NCBI GenBank assembly: GCA_902363575.1
Contig: CABJAJ010000004.1
Location: forward strand, 1-64,000
Direction of reading: 5' to 3'
DNA: 64,000 nucleotides
DNA from: Rikenellaceae bacterium
GTDB lineage: Bacteria > Bacteroidota > Bacteroidia > Bacteroidales > Rikenellaceae
The notes under the pieces were generated by a model, which did not search any database, was not told where the DNA came from, and was given only the letters and a program-made list of their open reading frames with translations. The position numbers and the translations under genes are program-made. Positions 9,257 through 19,264 of this stretch are shown here, in pieces. How positions within the stretch are numbered: the first letter of the stretch is position 1; each line of letters begins with the position of its first letter.

Positions 9257-11745
9257 TCTATCCGGCGAATTTCGAGCAGAAGATCGGTTTCGACCGCCTT
9301 CGCGAACAGGTCGCGGCGCGCTGCACGATGCGGGGCGCACGGGAGCTGCTCGCGGCGCAGACGTTTTGCCCGCACCGCCCGGAGGTCGAACGGCGTCTCG
9401 GGCTGGCCGACGAGATGCGCCGCATCCTCGGGATGGAGCAGGGCTTCCCCGACGACGACTTCGTGGATCTGGACGGCATCGCGGCCAAAATCCGTATCGA
9501 GGGGACGTTCCTCGATGTGGAGGAGGTCGTTGCGCTGAGGCGGGCGCTCGCAGCGGCGGGCGCCGTCGCGCTCTTCATCCTCGGCCGCGGCGAAGGACTC
9601 TACCCCTTTCTGCGGGAACGGAGCCTGCGGGTCGAGGCGCTGCCGGAGATCGTGCGGGCCATCGATGCCATCCTCGATAGATTCGGGCAGGTGCGCGACG
9701 ACGCTTCGCCGGAACTGCTGCGGGTGCGGCGGGCCATCCGCGAACGGGAGGGGCAGGCCGCCAAGCGGCTCCAACAGGTACTCGCCCGGGCCAAGGGCGC
9801 GGGCGTGGTGGATGCCGTGGCCGTCATCTCGATCCGCGACGGGCGGGCCGTGATTCCCGTCGCCGCGGCCAACAAACGCAAGCTGCAGGGTTTCATCCAT
9901 GACGAGTCCGCCACGGGCAAGACCTTTTACGTCGAGCCGGTCGAAGTGGTGGAGATCAACAACGAGCTCAAGGAACTCGAATATGCCGAGCGACGCGAAG
10001 TCGTGCGCATCCTCACGGCCTTCACTGACCGCGTGCGTCCCGATGCGGAGCGGATCGCCGGAGCAGGGGACTACCTGGCCGAGATCGACATGATCCGGGC
10101 CAAGGCCCGCTGGGCCGGGGACAACGGCTGCGTGAAGCCAATCCTTTCGACGGACGACCGGCTTGTGCTCCGTCGGGCCCGCCATCCGCTGCTGGCGCAG
10201 ACGCTTCGTGCCCAGGGCCGCGAGATCGTCCCGCTCGACCTGGAGCTCGACCGCAAGCGGCGGATTCTGGTCATTTCCGGTCCCAATGCGGGCGGCAAGT
10301 CGGTCTGCCTGAAGACAACCGGCATCGTGCAGTATATGTTCCAGTGCGGCTTCCTCGTGCCTGCTTCGGAAAATTCCGAGCTCCCGCTGTTCGAGGGGCT
10401 CTTCATCGACATCGGCGACGAGCAGTCGATCGACGACGACCTATCGACCTACTCCTCGCACCTGCGCAACATGAAGGAGCTGCTGACCATGGCCTCGGGG
10501 CGCACGCTGGCGCTGATCGACGAATTCGGCTCGGGTACCGAACCGACCATCGGCGGGGCCATCGCCGAAGCCATATTGGAGCGGTTGCTCGAGAAGGGCT
10601 GCTACGGGGTCATCACGACGCACTATGCCAACATCAAATACTTCGCATCCGGGACGGAGGGAATCGCCAACGGGGCGATGCTCTTCGACGTGCAGCAGAT
10701 AAAGCCCCTTTTCCGTCTGGAGACGGGCAAACCCGGAAGTTCGTTCGCTATCGAGATCGCCCGCAAGATCGGCCTGCCGGAGCAGATCATCCGCTCGGCG
10801 GGCGAGAAGGCGGGCAGCGACCACGTCAATATCGAGAAGCAGTTGCGCGAGATCGCCCGCGACCGGCGCTACTGGGAGCAGAAGCGCGACCGCATCCGGC
10901 TGACCGACCGCAAGGTCGAGGAGCTGGAGCGCAGCTATGCCGAGCAGCTCGCCCGCATCCGTGCCGAACGCACCGAGATCATCCGCGCGGCCCGGCAGGA
11001 GGCGCAGGAGCTGGTGGCCGAAGCCAACCGGCAGATCGAAAATACGATCCGCACCATCCGTGAGGCGCAGGCCGAACGCGACCTGACACGAATGGCGCGG
11101 CAGGAGCTCGACGATTTCCGTCAGGCGGTCGAGCAGGCCGACGATCGCGCCGACGAACGGGCCGAACGGGTTGCACGGGAGATGGAGCGCGTCGAGCGGC
11201 GGCTGCAACGCCGTGCGGAGAAGAAAAAAGAGCCGGCCGCCGAGCCGGCCGCAACGCCCGCGGAACAACCCCGCCAGATCGTCGTCGGGTCGAAAGTCCG
11301 CATTGCGGGGCAGGAGGTGCCCGGGGTGGTGCAATCGATCAAGGGTCGCCGGGCGCAGGTCGCCTTCGGACAGATTCTCACCACCGTGGACCTTGCGCTG
11401 CTGACGGCGGTTTCCAACAACGAATACCGCGAGGCGACGCGGCCGCAGACGGCCCGCACGGTCGTGGCGGTGGATATTTCCGAGCGTCGGCTCCGATTCC
11501 GGGACCATATCGACGTGAGGGGGATGCGTGCTTCGGAAGCGCTCGAGGCGGTGCAGGATTTGGTGGACGATGCCCTGATGGTGGGGGTGGGTAGCGTGAC
11601 GATCCTCCACGGCAAGGGGACGGGGGCGCTCAAGGAGGAGATCCGGCGTTACCTCCGTTCGGTGCCCGAAGTGGCCTCGGCTGCGGACGAACATGCCGAC
11701 CGGGGCGGCGCCGGCATTACGATCGTGACGTTTAAAACGGACTGA
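9253..11745 (+). CDS. MutS2 family ATPase/endonuclease with Smr domain
   Basis: 830 residues. MutS2 proteins act on branched DNA or stalled, collided ribosomes rather than in mismatch repair. The N-terminal lever/core is followed by the ABC-like ATPase with Walker A GPNAGGKSVCLKT (near residue 342) and Walker B LALIDEFGSGTEP (near 420). A long charged coiled coil (about 530-660) follows, then a KOW-like segment, and a C-terminal Smr nuclease domain with DVRGMRASEAL and LHGKGTG. The ATG at 9253 overlaps the previous stop by 3 nt; a longer frame from 9217 would duplicate upstream coding sequence. Confidence 0.93.
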   Translation: MIYPANFEQKIGFDRLREQVAARCTMRGARELLAAQTFCPHRPEVERRLGLADEMRRILGMEQGFPDDDFVDLDGIAAKIRIEGTFLDVEEVVALRRALAAAGAVALFILGRGEGLYPFLRERSLRVEALPEIVRAIDAILDRFGQVRDDASPELLRVRRAIREREGQAAKRLQQVLARAKGAGVVDAVAVISIRDGRAVIPVAAANKRKLQGFIHDESATGKTFYVEPVEVVEINNELKELEYAERREVVRILTAFTDRVRPDAERIAGAGDYLAEIDMIRAKARWAGDNGCVKPILSTDDRLVLRRARHPLLAQTLRAQGREIVPLDLELDRKRRILVISGPNAGGKSVCLKTTGIVQYMFQCGFLVPASENSELPLFEGLFIDIGDEQSIDDDLSTYSSHLRNMKELLTMASGRTLALIDEFGSGTEPTIGGAIAEAILERLLEKGCYGVITTHYANIKYFASGTEGIANGAMLFDVQQIKPLFRLETGKPGSSFAIEIARKIGLPEQIIRSAGEKAGSDHVNIEKQLREIARDRRYWEQKRDRIRLTDRKVEELERSYAEQLARIRAERTEIIRAARQEAQELVAEANRQIENTIRTIREAQAERDLTRMARQELDDFRQAVEQADDRADERAERVAREMERVERRLQRRAEKKKEPAAEPAATPAEQPRQIVVGSKVRIAGQEVPGVVQSIKGRRAQVAFGQILTTVDLALLTAVSNNEYREATRPQTARTVVAVDISERRLRFRDHIDVRGMRASEALEAVQDLVDDALMVGVGSVTILHGKGTGALKEEIRRYLRSVPEVASAADEHADRGGAGITIVTFKTD

Positions 11746-11750
11746 AAACC

Positions 11751-14123
11751 ATGAAATACCTGTTGTCTGAAATCGCCCGCATCTGCGGGGGAGCGTTCTC
11801 GGGAAGCGACCGTGCGGTGAGCGAGGTGGTTACCGACAGCCGGTGCTGCGGCTGGGAGGGCGAACCGCTGTTCGTGGCGATGCGGGGCCGGAACCACGAT
11901 TCCCACGTTTTCCTGGCGGAGATGTACGGCCGGGGCGTCAGGGCTTTTCTCGTGGAGTGCGAGCCGGAAGCCGGGGCGCTGCCCCCGGAGTGCGGATTCG
12001 TGCGGGTCGATGACGCTTTGGCCGCGCTCCAACGGCTGGCGGCCCGTCATCGCGAGGGCTTCCGCGGTACGGTGGTCGGCATTACCGGCTCCAACGGCAA
12101 GACGGTGGTCAAGGAGTGGATCGCTCAGGCGGTGCCGCCGGGGGTCAAGCTCTTCCGCTCGCCCCGCAGCTACAATTCCCAGCTCGGCGTGGCCTTGTCG
12201 CTGCTGATGATCGTGGGCGACGAAGAGGTCGCACTGATCGAGGCGGGCATTTCGGAGCCGGGCGAAATGGAGCGGCTCGAGCGGATGATCCGCCCCGATA
12301 CGGTGATCTTCACCTCGATCGGCGACGCGCACCAGGAACATTTCGCCTCGCTCGGTCAGAAGATCGACGAAAAACTGCTCCTCGCCCGTCGTGCCCACCG
12401 GATCATCCACCACGGCGCCTATCCGCAGCTTGCGGAGGCCGTCGCTTTCCGCTACGGCGACAAGCTGCTTTGCGACGCGGCGGCCTGCCCGGTCGAAGGG
12501 CTGCCTTTCACGGATGCCGCTTCGGTGCGCAACGCGCAGTTGGTCTGCGCTTTCTGTGCCGCGATGGGCTATTCCGCCCCCGACCTGCGACGCCTGCAGC
12601 CCGTGGCCATGCGGCTCGAGGTGAAAGACGGCATCCACGATTCGATTCTGGTCGATGACGCCTACAACGCCGACATCAACTCCCTGTCGATCGCCCTCGA
12701 CTACCTGCACGGGGTCGCGGCGGGTCGGCCCACGACCCTCGTGCTTTCGGACATTCCCCAAAGCGGCCTCATGCCCGACGAGCTTTACGGTCGGGTCGCC
12801 CAACTGGTCGCCGCTTCGGGTGTCGGCCGCGTGGTGGGGATCGGGCCGGAAATCTGCCGCCATGCGGCGCTTTTCACCTGTCCGGCGGTGTTTTACCGCT
12901 CCACGGACGAATACCTGCCCCATCTCGACCGCGAGGCGGTGGCCGGCCGCGCCATCCTGCTCAAGGGCAGCCGCGCGAGCCGTTTCGAGCGCATCGGCCG
13001 TCTGCTGGAGCGCAAGAGCCACACGACCGTGCTGGAGGTCGATCTGGATGCCATGATACACAACCTCAACTATTTCCGTGCGAAGCTCCGGCCAGGCGTG
13101 CGGCTGGTCGCCATGGTCAAGGCAGGCAGCTACGGGGCGGGGGATTTCGAGGTCGCCCAGATGCTCCGGCATCAGGGGGTGCACTGGCTGGCCGTCGCCT
13201 TTGCCGACGAAGGGGTGCTGCTGCGCGAGAGGGGAATCACCATGCCCGTGGTGGTGCTCAATGCCGACGAGGGGAGTTTCGATGCGATGGTTCCCGCCCG
13301 GCTGGAGCCCGAAATCTACAATTTCCGTTCGCTGCGCAACTTCGCCGCCGCCTGTGCCCGTTACGGCGAGCGGCACTATCCGATCCACCTGAAACTCGAC
13401 ACGGGCATGCACCGGCTGGGATTTGGCGAGGAAGAGCTCGACGCCCTCTGCCGTGAATTGCCACAGCTCGAAAGCGTGCGCGTGGCCTCCGTCTTTTCGC
13501 ACCTCAACTGTTCGGATATGCCCGAACGGGACGACTACACCCGTGCGCAGATCGCCCGTTTCGACCGCATGAGCCGCCGCATCGCGGAGGCGCTGCCTTA
13601 TCCGGTGCTTCGCCATACGGCCAATTCTGCCGCCATCGAACGCTTCCCCGAGGCGCAGTTCGACATGTGCCGCTTAGGACTGGGGCTTTACGGCTTCGGC
13701 TTTTCGCACAACGACGGACTGCGCCCCGTGTCGTCGCTGCGCACGCGCATCGTGCAGCTCAGGCGGCTGCCCGAGGGCGAAACGGTGGGGTATGGCTGCG
13801 CGGGCGTGCTTTCCCGCGACAGCGTGGTGGCGACCGTGCCGGTCGGCTATGCCGACGGGCTGGACCGACACCTGGGATGCGGGCGCTGGGCGATGCGTGT
13901 GGGCGGGCGACCTGCGCCCATCGTCGGAAGGGTCTGCATGGACAGCTGCATGATCGACGTGACCGACGTGCCCGACGTGCGCGAGGGAGACGAAGCCGTG
14001 GTTTTCTCGGCGGTGCCGGGCAACGACCTCGAGACGATGGCCCGCGTGCTCGATACGATCCCCTATGAGATCATGACCTCCGTGTCGGGACGCGTCAAAC
14101 GCATATACCTCCAGGAGCAATGA
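11751..14123 (+). CDS. Fused UDP-MurNAc-tripeptide:D-Ala-D-Ala ligase / alanine racemase
   Basis: 790 residues combining two wall-precursor steps. The N-terminal half is MurF with ATP loop GITGSNGKTVVKEW (near residue 109) and the Mur-ligase centre (AGISEPGEM). From about residue 425 the C-terminal half is a PLP-dependent alanine racemase, with the PLP lysine in VAMVKAGSYGAG (near 455), the C-terminal VGYADGLDRH region and GRVCMDSCMIDVT. Making D-alanine and joining D-Ala-D-Ala to the tripeptide in one polypeptide is a known Bacteroidetes arrangement. The gene starts 6 nt after mutS2 and overlaps the next ATG by 4 nt. Confidence 0.95.
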   Translation: MKYLLSEIARICGGAFSGSDRAVSEVVTDSRCCGWEGEPLFVAMRGRNHDSHVFLAEMYGRGVRAFLVECEPEAGALPPECGFVRVDDALAALQRLAARHREGFRGTVVGITGSNGKTVVKEWIAQAVPPGVKLFRSPRSYNSQLGVALSLLMIVGDEEVALIEAGISEPGEMERLERMIRPDTVIFTSIGDAHQEHFASLGQKIDEKLLLARRAHRIIHHGAYPQLAEAVAFRYGDKLLCDAAACPVEGLPFTDAASVRNAQLVCAFCAAMGYSAPDLRRLQPVAMRLEVKDGIHDSILVDDAYNADINSLSIALDYLHGVAAGRPTTLVLSDIPQSGLMPDELYGRVAQLVAASGVGRVVGIGPEICRHAALFTCPAVFYRSTDEYLPHLDREAVAGRAILLKGSRASRFERIGRLLERKSHTTVLEVDLDAMIHNLNYFRAKLRPGVRLVAMVKAGSYGAGDFEVAQMLRHQGVHWLAVAFADEGVLLRERGITMPVVVLNADEGSFDAMVPARLEPEIYNFRSLRNFAAACARYGERHYPIHLKLDTGMHRLGFGEEELDALCRELPQLESVRVASVFSHLNCSDMPERDDYTRAQIARFDRMSRRIAEALPYPVLRHTANSAAIERFPEAQFDMCRLGLGLYGFGFSHNDGLRPVSSLRTRIVQLRRLPEGETVGYGCAGVLSRDSVVATVPVGYADGLDRHLGCGRWAMRVGGRPAPIVGRVCMDSCMIDVTDVPDVREGDEAVVFSAVPGNDLETMARVLDTIPYEIMTSVSGRVKRIYLQEQ

Positions 14124-14833
14124 ATACGGGAACCCTTTACCTGCTGCCCTGCCCGATCGACGAGCGGACCGGAGTGTGGGACGTGCTGCCGGCGGCGAAC
14201 CGGGCGGTCATGGCCTCGCTCGACTACTTCATCGTCGAGAACATCCGCACGGCGCGGCGTTTCCTGTCGCGCGCGGCTCTCGGCAGGCCGGTCGAGTCGC
14301 TCGCTTTCGCCGAGCTGAACGAGCATACCGACACCGGCCGGGAGCTGGAGGAGCTGATGCGGCCGCTGCGCGAAGGGCGGTCGGCCGGGGTGATTTCCGA
14401 GGCGGGTTTGCCGGGAATCGCCGATCCGGGAGCCGCCGCCGTCGCATGGTGTCATCGCAACGGTGTGCGGGTGGTGCCGCTCATCGGCCCGTCGTCCCTG
14501 CTACTGGCGCTCATGGCCTCGGGGCTCAACGGCCAGTCGTTCGCCTTCAACGGCTACCTGCCCGTCAAGCCGCCCGAGCGGGCGAAGGCGATCCGCTTCT
14601 TCGAGCGGCGGGCCCGCAGCGAGGGGCAGTCGCAGCTCTTTATCGAAGCGCCTTACCGCAACGACAAGCTGTTGGCGCAACTGCTGGAGGTCTGTGCGCC
14701 CGAAACCCTGCTGACAGTGGCCGCCGACCTGACGGGACCGACCGAGCAGATCGTCACGCGCCCGGTTTCGGCCTGGCGTGCGGCGGCCCGTCCCGCGCTG
14801 GGAAAGCGGCCCGCGATCTTTATCCTGGGGTGA
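14120..14833 (+). CDS. SAM-dependent methyltransferase, RsmI/tetrapyrrole methylase type
   Basis: 237 residues. The fold is that of the RsmI and cobalamin-precursor methylases: an N-terminal LYLLPCPI strand, the SAM-site segment ISEAGLPGIADPG, and VVPLIGPSSLLLALMASGLNGQSF. RsmI 2'-O-methylates C1402 of 16S rRNA, but this protein differs from canonical RsmI at the N-terminus (PIDERTGVWDVLP instead of PIGNLxD), so it may be the Bacteroidetes paralogue with an unassigned substrate. The ATG overlaps the murF-alr stop by 4 nt, implying coupling. Confidence 0.8.
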   Translation: MNTGTLYLLPCPIDERTGVWDVLPAANRAVMASLDYFIVENIRTARRFLSRAALGRPVESLAFAELNEHTDTGRELEELMRPLREGRSAGVISEAGLPGIADPGAAAVAWCHRNGVRVVPLIGPSSLLLALMASGLNGQSFAFNGYLPVKPPERAKAIRFFERRARSEGQSQLFIEAPYRNDKLLAQLLEVCAPETLLTVAADLTGPTEQIVTRPVSAWRAAARPALGKRPAIFILG

Positions 14834-14928
14834 CCTTTTCCGGCGGAATCCGCCGTGCCGGGGAGCCCGGGCGAGTTGGTATATATTTTGTTCCATAAGG
14901 GGTGAGCGAATAGACAAAACGATCATAT

Positions 14929-15696
14929 ATGAGACGAAACGAAACTTACAATCAGGCCGTTGAAGGCGACGAGGGATTCATTCCGGGGGAGGGTTATCCC
15001 TCCTGCGACGGACAGCCGTGCGTCAATATGGCAGAGCAGGGCGATCCGATGACTGACACGATGGCAGGCGAACAGCCCCTCGGAACGGTCGAAGGGGCCC
15101 CCGGCTCGGATTCGCAGTATGCCGCGGCCGACGGCTCGCAACCACGGACAGAAGCCGAGGAGGAGCGGGCCGAGATGAAACAGGCCCGGTCGGCCCATGC
15201 CTCGCACGGGGGCGGCAAGGGCGAACCCGTGTCACCCGGCCGGCCGGTCTCCGAGGCCGAGAAGCTGGCGGAGGAGGCCGCTGTCTGGAAAGACCGCTGC
15301 CTGCGGTTGCAGGCCGAATTCGACAACTTCCGCAAGCGCACCCTGCGCGAGAAGATGGAGCTCGTCGAAAGCGGCGGCGCCGACGTGCTCAAGGCGATGC
15401 TGCCCGTGGTAGACGACGTGCACCGGGCTGTCGCGGCGATGGAGAAGAGCGACGACATCGAAGCCCTGCGCAAAGGGGTACGCCTGATCGCTCAGAAATG
15501 CGACGAGACGCTGCGCCAGCGGGGTGTGACTCCGATCGAGGCGCTCGGGCTGGAGCTCGACACCGACCGCCACGAGGCGGTGGCCCGCTTCGCCGCCGGC
15601 GAGGAGCAAAAGGGGCGGATCGTAGATGTGATCCAGACAGGTTACATGCTGGGCGACAAGGTGCTGCGGTACGCGAAGGTGGTCGTCGGAGAGTAA
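14929..15696 (+). CDS. Nucleotide exchange factor GrpE
   Basis: 255 residues, longer than typical GrpE because of an acidic, low-complexity N-terminal extension (about 105 residues). The conserved part begins with a long helix (AEEAAVWKDRCLRLQAEFDN) and includes FDNFRKRT, LPVVDDVHRAV and the beta-wing signature ALGLELDTDRHEAVARF. GrpE releases ADP from DnaK. It is followed by dnaJ after about 40 nt, the usual co-chaperone pair; dnaK is not in the window. An AT-rich element near 14879-14887 (TATATTTTG) is a near-consensus -7 box. Confidence 0.95.
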   Translation: MRRNETYNQAVEGDEGFIPGEGYPSCDGQPCVNMAEQGDPMTDTMAGEQPLGTVEGAPGSDSQYAAADGSQPRTEAEEERAEMKQARSAHASHGGGKGEPVSPGRPVSEAEKLAEEAAVWKDRCLRLQAEFDNFRKRTLREKMELVESGGADVLKAMLPVVDDVHRAVAAMEKSDDIEALRKGVRLIAQKCDETLRQRGVTPIEALGLELDTDRHEAVARFAAGEEQKGRIVDVIQTGYMLGDKVLRYAKVVVGE

Positions 15697-15735
15697 AAAC
15701 CTAAACGGCGGGCCCGCTGCGGCCTGCGGATGAAT

Positions 15736-16908
15736 ATGGCAGAGAAACGAGATTATTACGAAGTGCTCGGCGTCGAGCGGAACGCTAACGCGGACGAGAT
15801 AAAGAAGGCATACCGAAAAGCGGCGATCAAGTACCATCCCGACAAGAATCCGGGAGACAAGGAGGCCGAAGAGAAATTCAAAGAGGCAGCCGAGGCCTAC
15901 GACGTCCTCTCCAACCAGGACAAGCGGGCCCGTTACGACCAGTTCGGCCATGCGGGTATGGGTGGCGCCGCGGGCGGCGGAGCCGGCGGTTTCGGCGGAT
16001 TCGGCGGAGGCGGCTTCTCGATGGAGGACATCTTCTCGCAGTTCGGCGACATCTTCGGCGGTCATTTCGGCGGAGGCGGTTTCCGCGCTTCGTCATCGGG
16101 CGGCGGCCGCCGTGTGAACCGGGGGACGGATATCCGCATCAAAGTCAGGCTGACCCTCGCGGAGATCGCCAACGGGACCACCAAGAAACTCAAGATCAAC
16201 AAGACCGTTGCCTGCGACAAGTGCGGCGGCACGGGGGCCAAAGACCCCAACGCCTTCACCACCTGTCCGACCTGCAACGGTACGGGCTACGTGACCCGCG
16301 TGGAAAACACCTTCTTCGGCCGGATGCAGACCCAGGGGGTCTGCCCGACCTGCGGCGGCACGGGCAAGGTGATTTCCGATCCGTGTGACAAGTGCAAGGG
16401 CGAAGGGACGGTCAAAGGCTCCGAGGTGGTCGAGATCCGGATTCCCGCCGGCGTGGGCGAGGGCATGGTGCTCACGGTCACGGGCAAGGGCAATGCCCCG
16501 CGGCACGGCGGGGTGAACGGCGACCTGCAGGTGGTGATCGAGGAGGAGCGCAATCCGGAACTGGTGCGCGACGGCAACGACCTGATTCACAACCTCAACA
16601 TCACCGTCACCACAGCTCTGCTGGGCGGGTCGGTCGAGGTGCCTACCGTGGATGGGCGGGCCAAGATCAAGATCGCGCCCGGAACCCATGCGGGCAAGGT
16701 GCTGCGGCTGGGCGGCAAGGGACTGCCCGACGTGAACGGCTACGGGCGGGGCGATATTCTGGCGGTGGTGGACATCACCGTGCCCGCGAAGCTGACGGCC
16801 GAGGAAAAACGGCTGGTGGAAGAGCTCTCCCGACAGCCCGATTTCCAGAAGGCCGAGTCGGTGAAGAACCAGAACATCTTTGAAAGAATGAAGAGTTTCT
16901 TCCGTTGA
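15736..16908 (+). CDS. Chaperone DnaJ
   Basis: 390 residues from the ATG at 15736 (another ATG lies 6 nt upstream). The J-domain carries the HPD triad (YHPDKNPG) that stimulates DnaK ATPase. A Gly/Phe-rich linker covers about 75-125. Four zinc-finger repeats follow ([32 protein letters not shown]), then the substrate-binding beta domains. All family hallmarks are intact. Confidence 0.97.
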   Translation: MAEKRDYYEVLGVERNANADEIKKAYRKAAIKYHPDKNPGDKEAEEKFKEAAEAYDVLSNQDKRARYDQFGHAGMGGAAGGGAGGFGGFGGGGFSMEDIFSQFGDIFGGHFGGGGFRASSSGGGRRVNRGTDIRIKVRLTLAEIANGTTKKLKINKTVACDKCGGTGAKDPNAFTTCPTCNGTGYVTRVENTFFGRMQTQGVCPTCGGTGKVISDPCDKCKGEGTVKGSEVVEIRIPAGVGEGMVLTVTGKGNAPRHGGVNGDLQVVIEEERNPELVRDGNDLIHNLNITVTTALLGGSVEVPTVDGRAKIKIAPGTHAGKVLRLGGKGLPDVNGYGRGDILAVVDITVPAKLTAEEKRLVEELSRQPDFQKAESVKNQNIFERMKSFFR

Positions 16909-16956
16909 TCGTCGGAATTTCGTATCTTTGTAAACGAACCATCGGATAAAAAGACC

Positions 16957-17349
16957 ATGTTAGGATTCACGCCGTTCAAGAGACACCCCAACAAGTTCAA
17001 CTACACGCCCCGCTATTACGACCCGGAAAAGGAGGCTCGCGAGCAGCGGCGTGCCGAGTTGCGGGGCGAGCGTGCGGGCGACGGGGAGTACGAACCCGGG
17101 AAGTATATCCGTGCGCAGCGTGAGGCCCGTTCCCTGCGTCGAAACGCCGCGGCATCGCGCAGCCAGGGGAAACTCTGGCTGATGGTGCTGGCTGCGGCGG
17201 TGCTGGTGCTTTTCGTCCTGCTGGTCTATCCGCGCATCGTGGCGGCGTTCCGGACGGCCGGGCGCGAAACCCCCGTAGCGGTGCAGCAGGAGGAGTTCGA
17301 TCCCTATGCCCCCATCACGGTCGTGCCGAACGATTACGAGCAGGAGTGA
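16957..17349 (+). CDS. Small single-pass membrane protein of unknown function
   Basis: 130 residues. The first 75 are highly basic and predicted cytoplasmic (FNYTPRYYDPEKEAREQRRAE). One strong membrane helix follows (LWLMVLAAAVLVLFVLLVYP, about 77-96), then a short acidic tail. I do not recognise a domain. It has its own -7 box TATCTTTG at 16923-16930, and its stop overlaps the mutL start (TGATG). Position between dnaJ and mutL gives no clear functional hint. Confidence 0.75.
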   Translation: MLGFTPFKRHPNKFNYTPRYYDPEKEAREQRRAELRGERAGDGEYEPGKYIRAQREARSLRRNAAASRSQGKLWLMVLAAAVLVLFVLLVYPRIVAAFRTAGRETPVAVQQEEFDPYAPITVVPNDYEQE

Positions 17350-19211
17350 TGGCCGACCGGATCAAACTGCTGCCCGATGTGGTGGCAAACCAGATCGCCG
17401 CGGGCGAGGTGGTCAATCGCCCCTCGTCGGTGGTGAAGGAGATGATGGAGAATGCCATCGACGCGGGAGCCACGTCCGTGACGGTCAATTTCCGGGACGG
17501 GGGGCGCGATCTGATTCAGGTCGTGGACGACGGCTGCGGCATGTCGCCCGTCGATGCGCGGCTCGCGTTCGACCGCCACGCCACGAGCAAAATAACCTCC
17601 GTGGACGATATCTATGCCCTGCATACGTTCGGCTTCCGCGGCGAGGCGCTCGCTTCGATCGCAGCCGTGGCACAGGTCGAGCTGCGCACGCGGCAGGCAG
17701 GCGACGAAGTGGGCACGCAGACGGTTCTCAGCGGCGGAGAGTTCGTCTCCCAAACCCCGGTCATGTGCCCCGCGGGGTCGCAGTTTTTCGTGCGTAACCT
17801 CTTCTACAACATTCCCGCCCGCCGGCGCTTCCTGGACAAGAGCACCGCTTCCGCTTCGCAGATCAAGGCCGAATTCCAGCGCGTCGCGCTCTGCAACCCG
17901 CAACTACGGTTCGAGCTTTACGCCAACGACGCGCCGCTTTACTCCCTGCAGCCCGCTTCGCTGGCGGGACGGATCGTCGATGTGGTCGGCCGCCATATCA
18001 AGCAAAATCTGCTGGAGGTCGAGGCCGACACCTCCATCGTGCGCGTCGAGGGGTACGTCGGCCGTCCCTCGGCCGCCAAGCGCAACAACTCCGAGCAGTA
18101 TTTCTTCGTCAACGGACGGTTTTTCCGGTCGCCCTATTTCCAGAAGGCGGTATTCAAACCCTATGAAAAGCTGATCCCCGACAATACACAGCCCTCCTAC
18201 TTCCTCTACCTGACCATCGATCCGGAACGCATCGACGTGAACGTCCATCCCCAGAAAACGGAGGTCAAGTTCGCCGACGCCGAAGCCGTGTGGCAGATTC
18301 TTCAGGCCGCCGTGCGCGAGACGCTGGCCAAGACGGGGGCGGTGCCTCCGATGGATTTCGACCAGGAACGGACGGTCGATATTCCGGTGCTTAACCGCGG
18401 AGCCGTCTATGACGAGCCCCGCGCCATGTCAAACAGCGACTACAACCCTTTCCGCGAGGAGTATGTCGATCCGTCGGCTCCCGATCCGAATGTCGATTTC
18501 GCGGGTTTCGACGTCCCTTACCGCGATCCGTCGTCTGCCGCTGCGGGCGATGCCCCCTGGCGCGGGATGGTGCGGGACAGCGAACTCGAGTTCATCCCTT
18601 CGGCCGCGTCCGCGACGGAGCAATCGCGGCTCGACGTCGCGGATAAGCCCGCTTTCGATGCGGTGCTCCCGATCGGCAACGGCTATGCCGCCGCACTTTA
18701 CGGAGGCCGTTTCGTCGTGGCCGACCTGCGGCGTGCGCACGAAAGGGTGCTTTTCGACACCTACCTGCTCGTGCTCGGCAACGGCTCGGCGGTCTGCCAG
18801 CAGTTGCTCTTCCCGGAGCGGCTGGTTCTCTCGGGCGACGAATACGACCTGTTGGAGGAGCACGCCACCGATTTCGCGGCCCTGGGATTCGACATCGACT
18901 ACCTCGGCGGGGGCGCCGTCGAGGTAAAGGGAACTCCCGCCGATATGCCCGCCGAGGGGATCGACGAATTGCTTTACGAACTTTTGCAGGCCTTCTCCGC
19001 TCCGGTCACGGCGCAGGATTTGCGGCGGGAGCGGATCGCCGCCATCATGGCCCGCACGGGCGCCAAATCCCCCCGCCGCACCTTTTCGACCGAGGAGGCC
19101 GAGACGTTGCTCCGCCAGCTCGCGGAGAGCGGAAACGTCAGCTTCACCCCCTCCGGCAAAAGAATCCTCGCGGAGATTCCGCCCGAAGAAATCCGTGCGA
19201 AACTCGCCTGA
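17349..19211 (+). CDS. DNA mismatch repair protein MutL
   Basis: 620 residues. The N-terminal GHKL ATPase has IAAGEVVNRPSSVVKE, the DDGCGM motif, TFGFRGEAL and the NVHPQKTEVKF segment. The C-terminal dimerisation domain starts near residue 440. The metal-binding endonuclease motif normally written DQHAxxER is here ADLRRAHER (near 456), losing Gln and the first His; this suggests a nicking-deficient or clade-specific variant. The ATG at 17349 overlaps the upstream TGA; a GTG one codon earlier is possible. Confidence 0.93.
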   Translation: MADRIKLLPDVVANQIAAGEVVNRPSSVVKEMMENAIDAGATSVTVNFRDGGRDLIQVVDDGCGMSPVDARLAFDRHATSKITSVDDIYALHTFGFRGEALASIAAVAQVELRTRQAGDEVGTQTVLSGGEFVSQTPVMCPAGSQFFVRNLFYNIPARRRFLDKSTASASQIKAEFQRVALCNPQLRFELYANDAPLYSLQPASLAGRIVDVVGRHIKQNLLEVEADTSIVRVEGYVGRPSAAKRNNSEQYFFVNGRFFRSPYFQKAVFKPYEKLIPDNTQPSYFLYLTIDPERIDVNVHPQKTEVKFADAEAVWQILQAAVRETLAKTGAVPPMDFDQERTVDIPVLNRGAVYDEPRAMSNSDYNPFREEYVDPSAPDPNVDFAGFDVPYRDPSSAAAGDAPWRGMVRDSELEFIPSAASATEQSRLDVADKPAFDAVLPIGNGYAAALYGGRFVVADLRRAHERVLFDTYLLVLGNGSAVCQQLLFPERLVLSGDEYDLLEEHATDFAALGFDIDYLGGGAVEVKGTPADMPAEGIDELLYELLQAFSAPVTAQDLRRERIAAIMARTGAKSPRRTFSTEEAETLLRQLAESGNVSFTPSGKRILAEIPPEEIRAKLA

Positions 19212-19264
19212 ACAGGCCCGGGTTTCGGGATATTTACTACCTTTGCAACGTAACACACGCTTGT

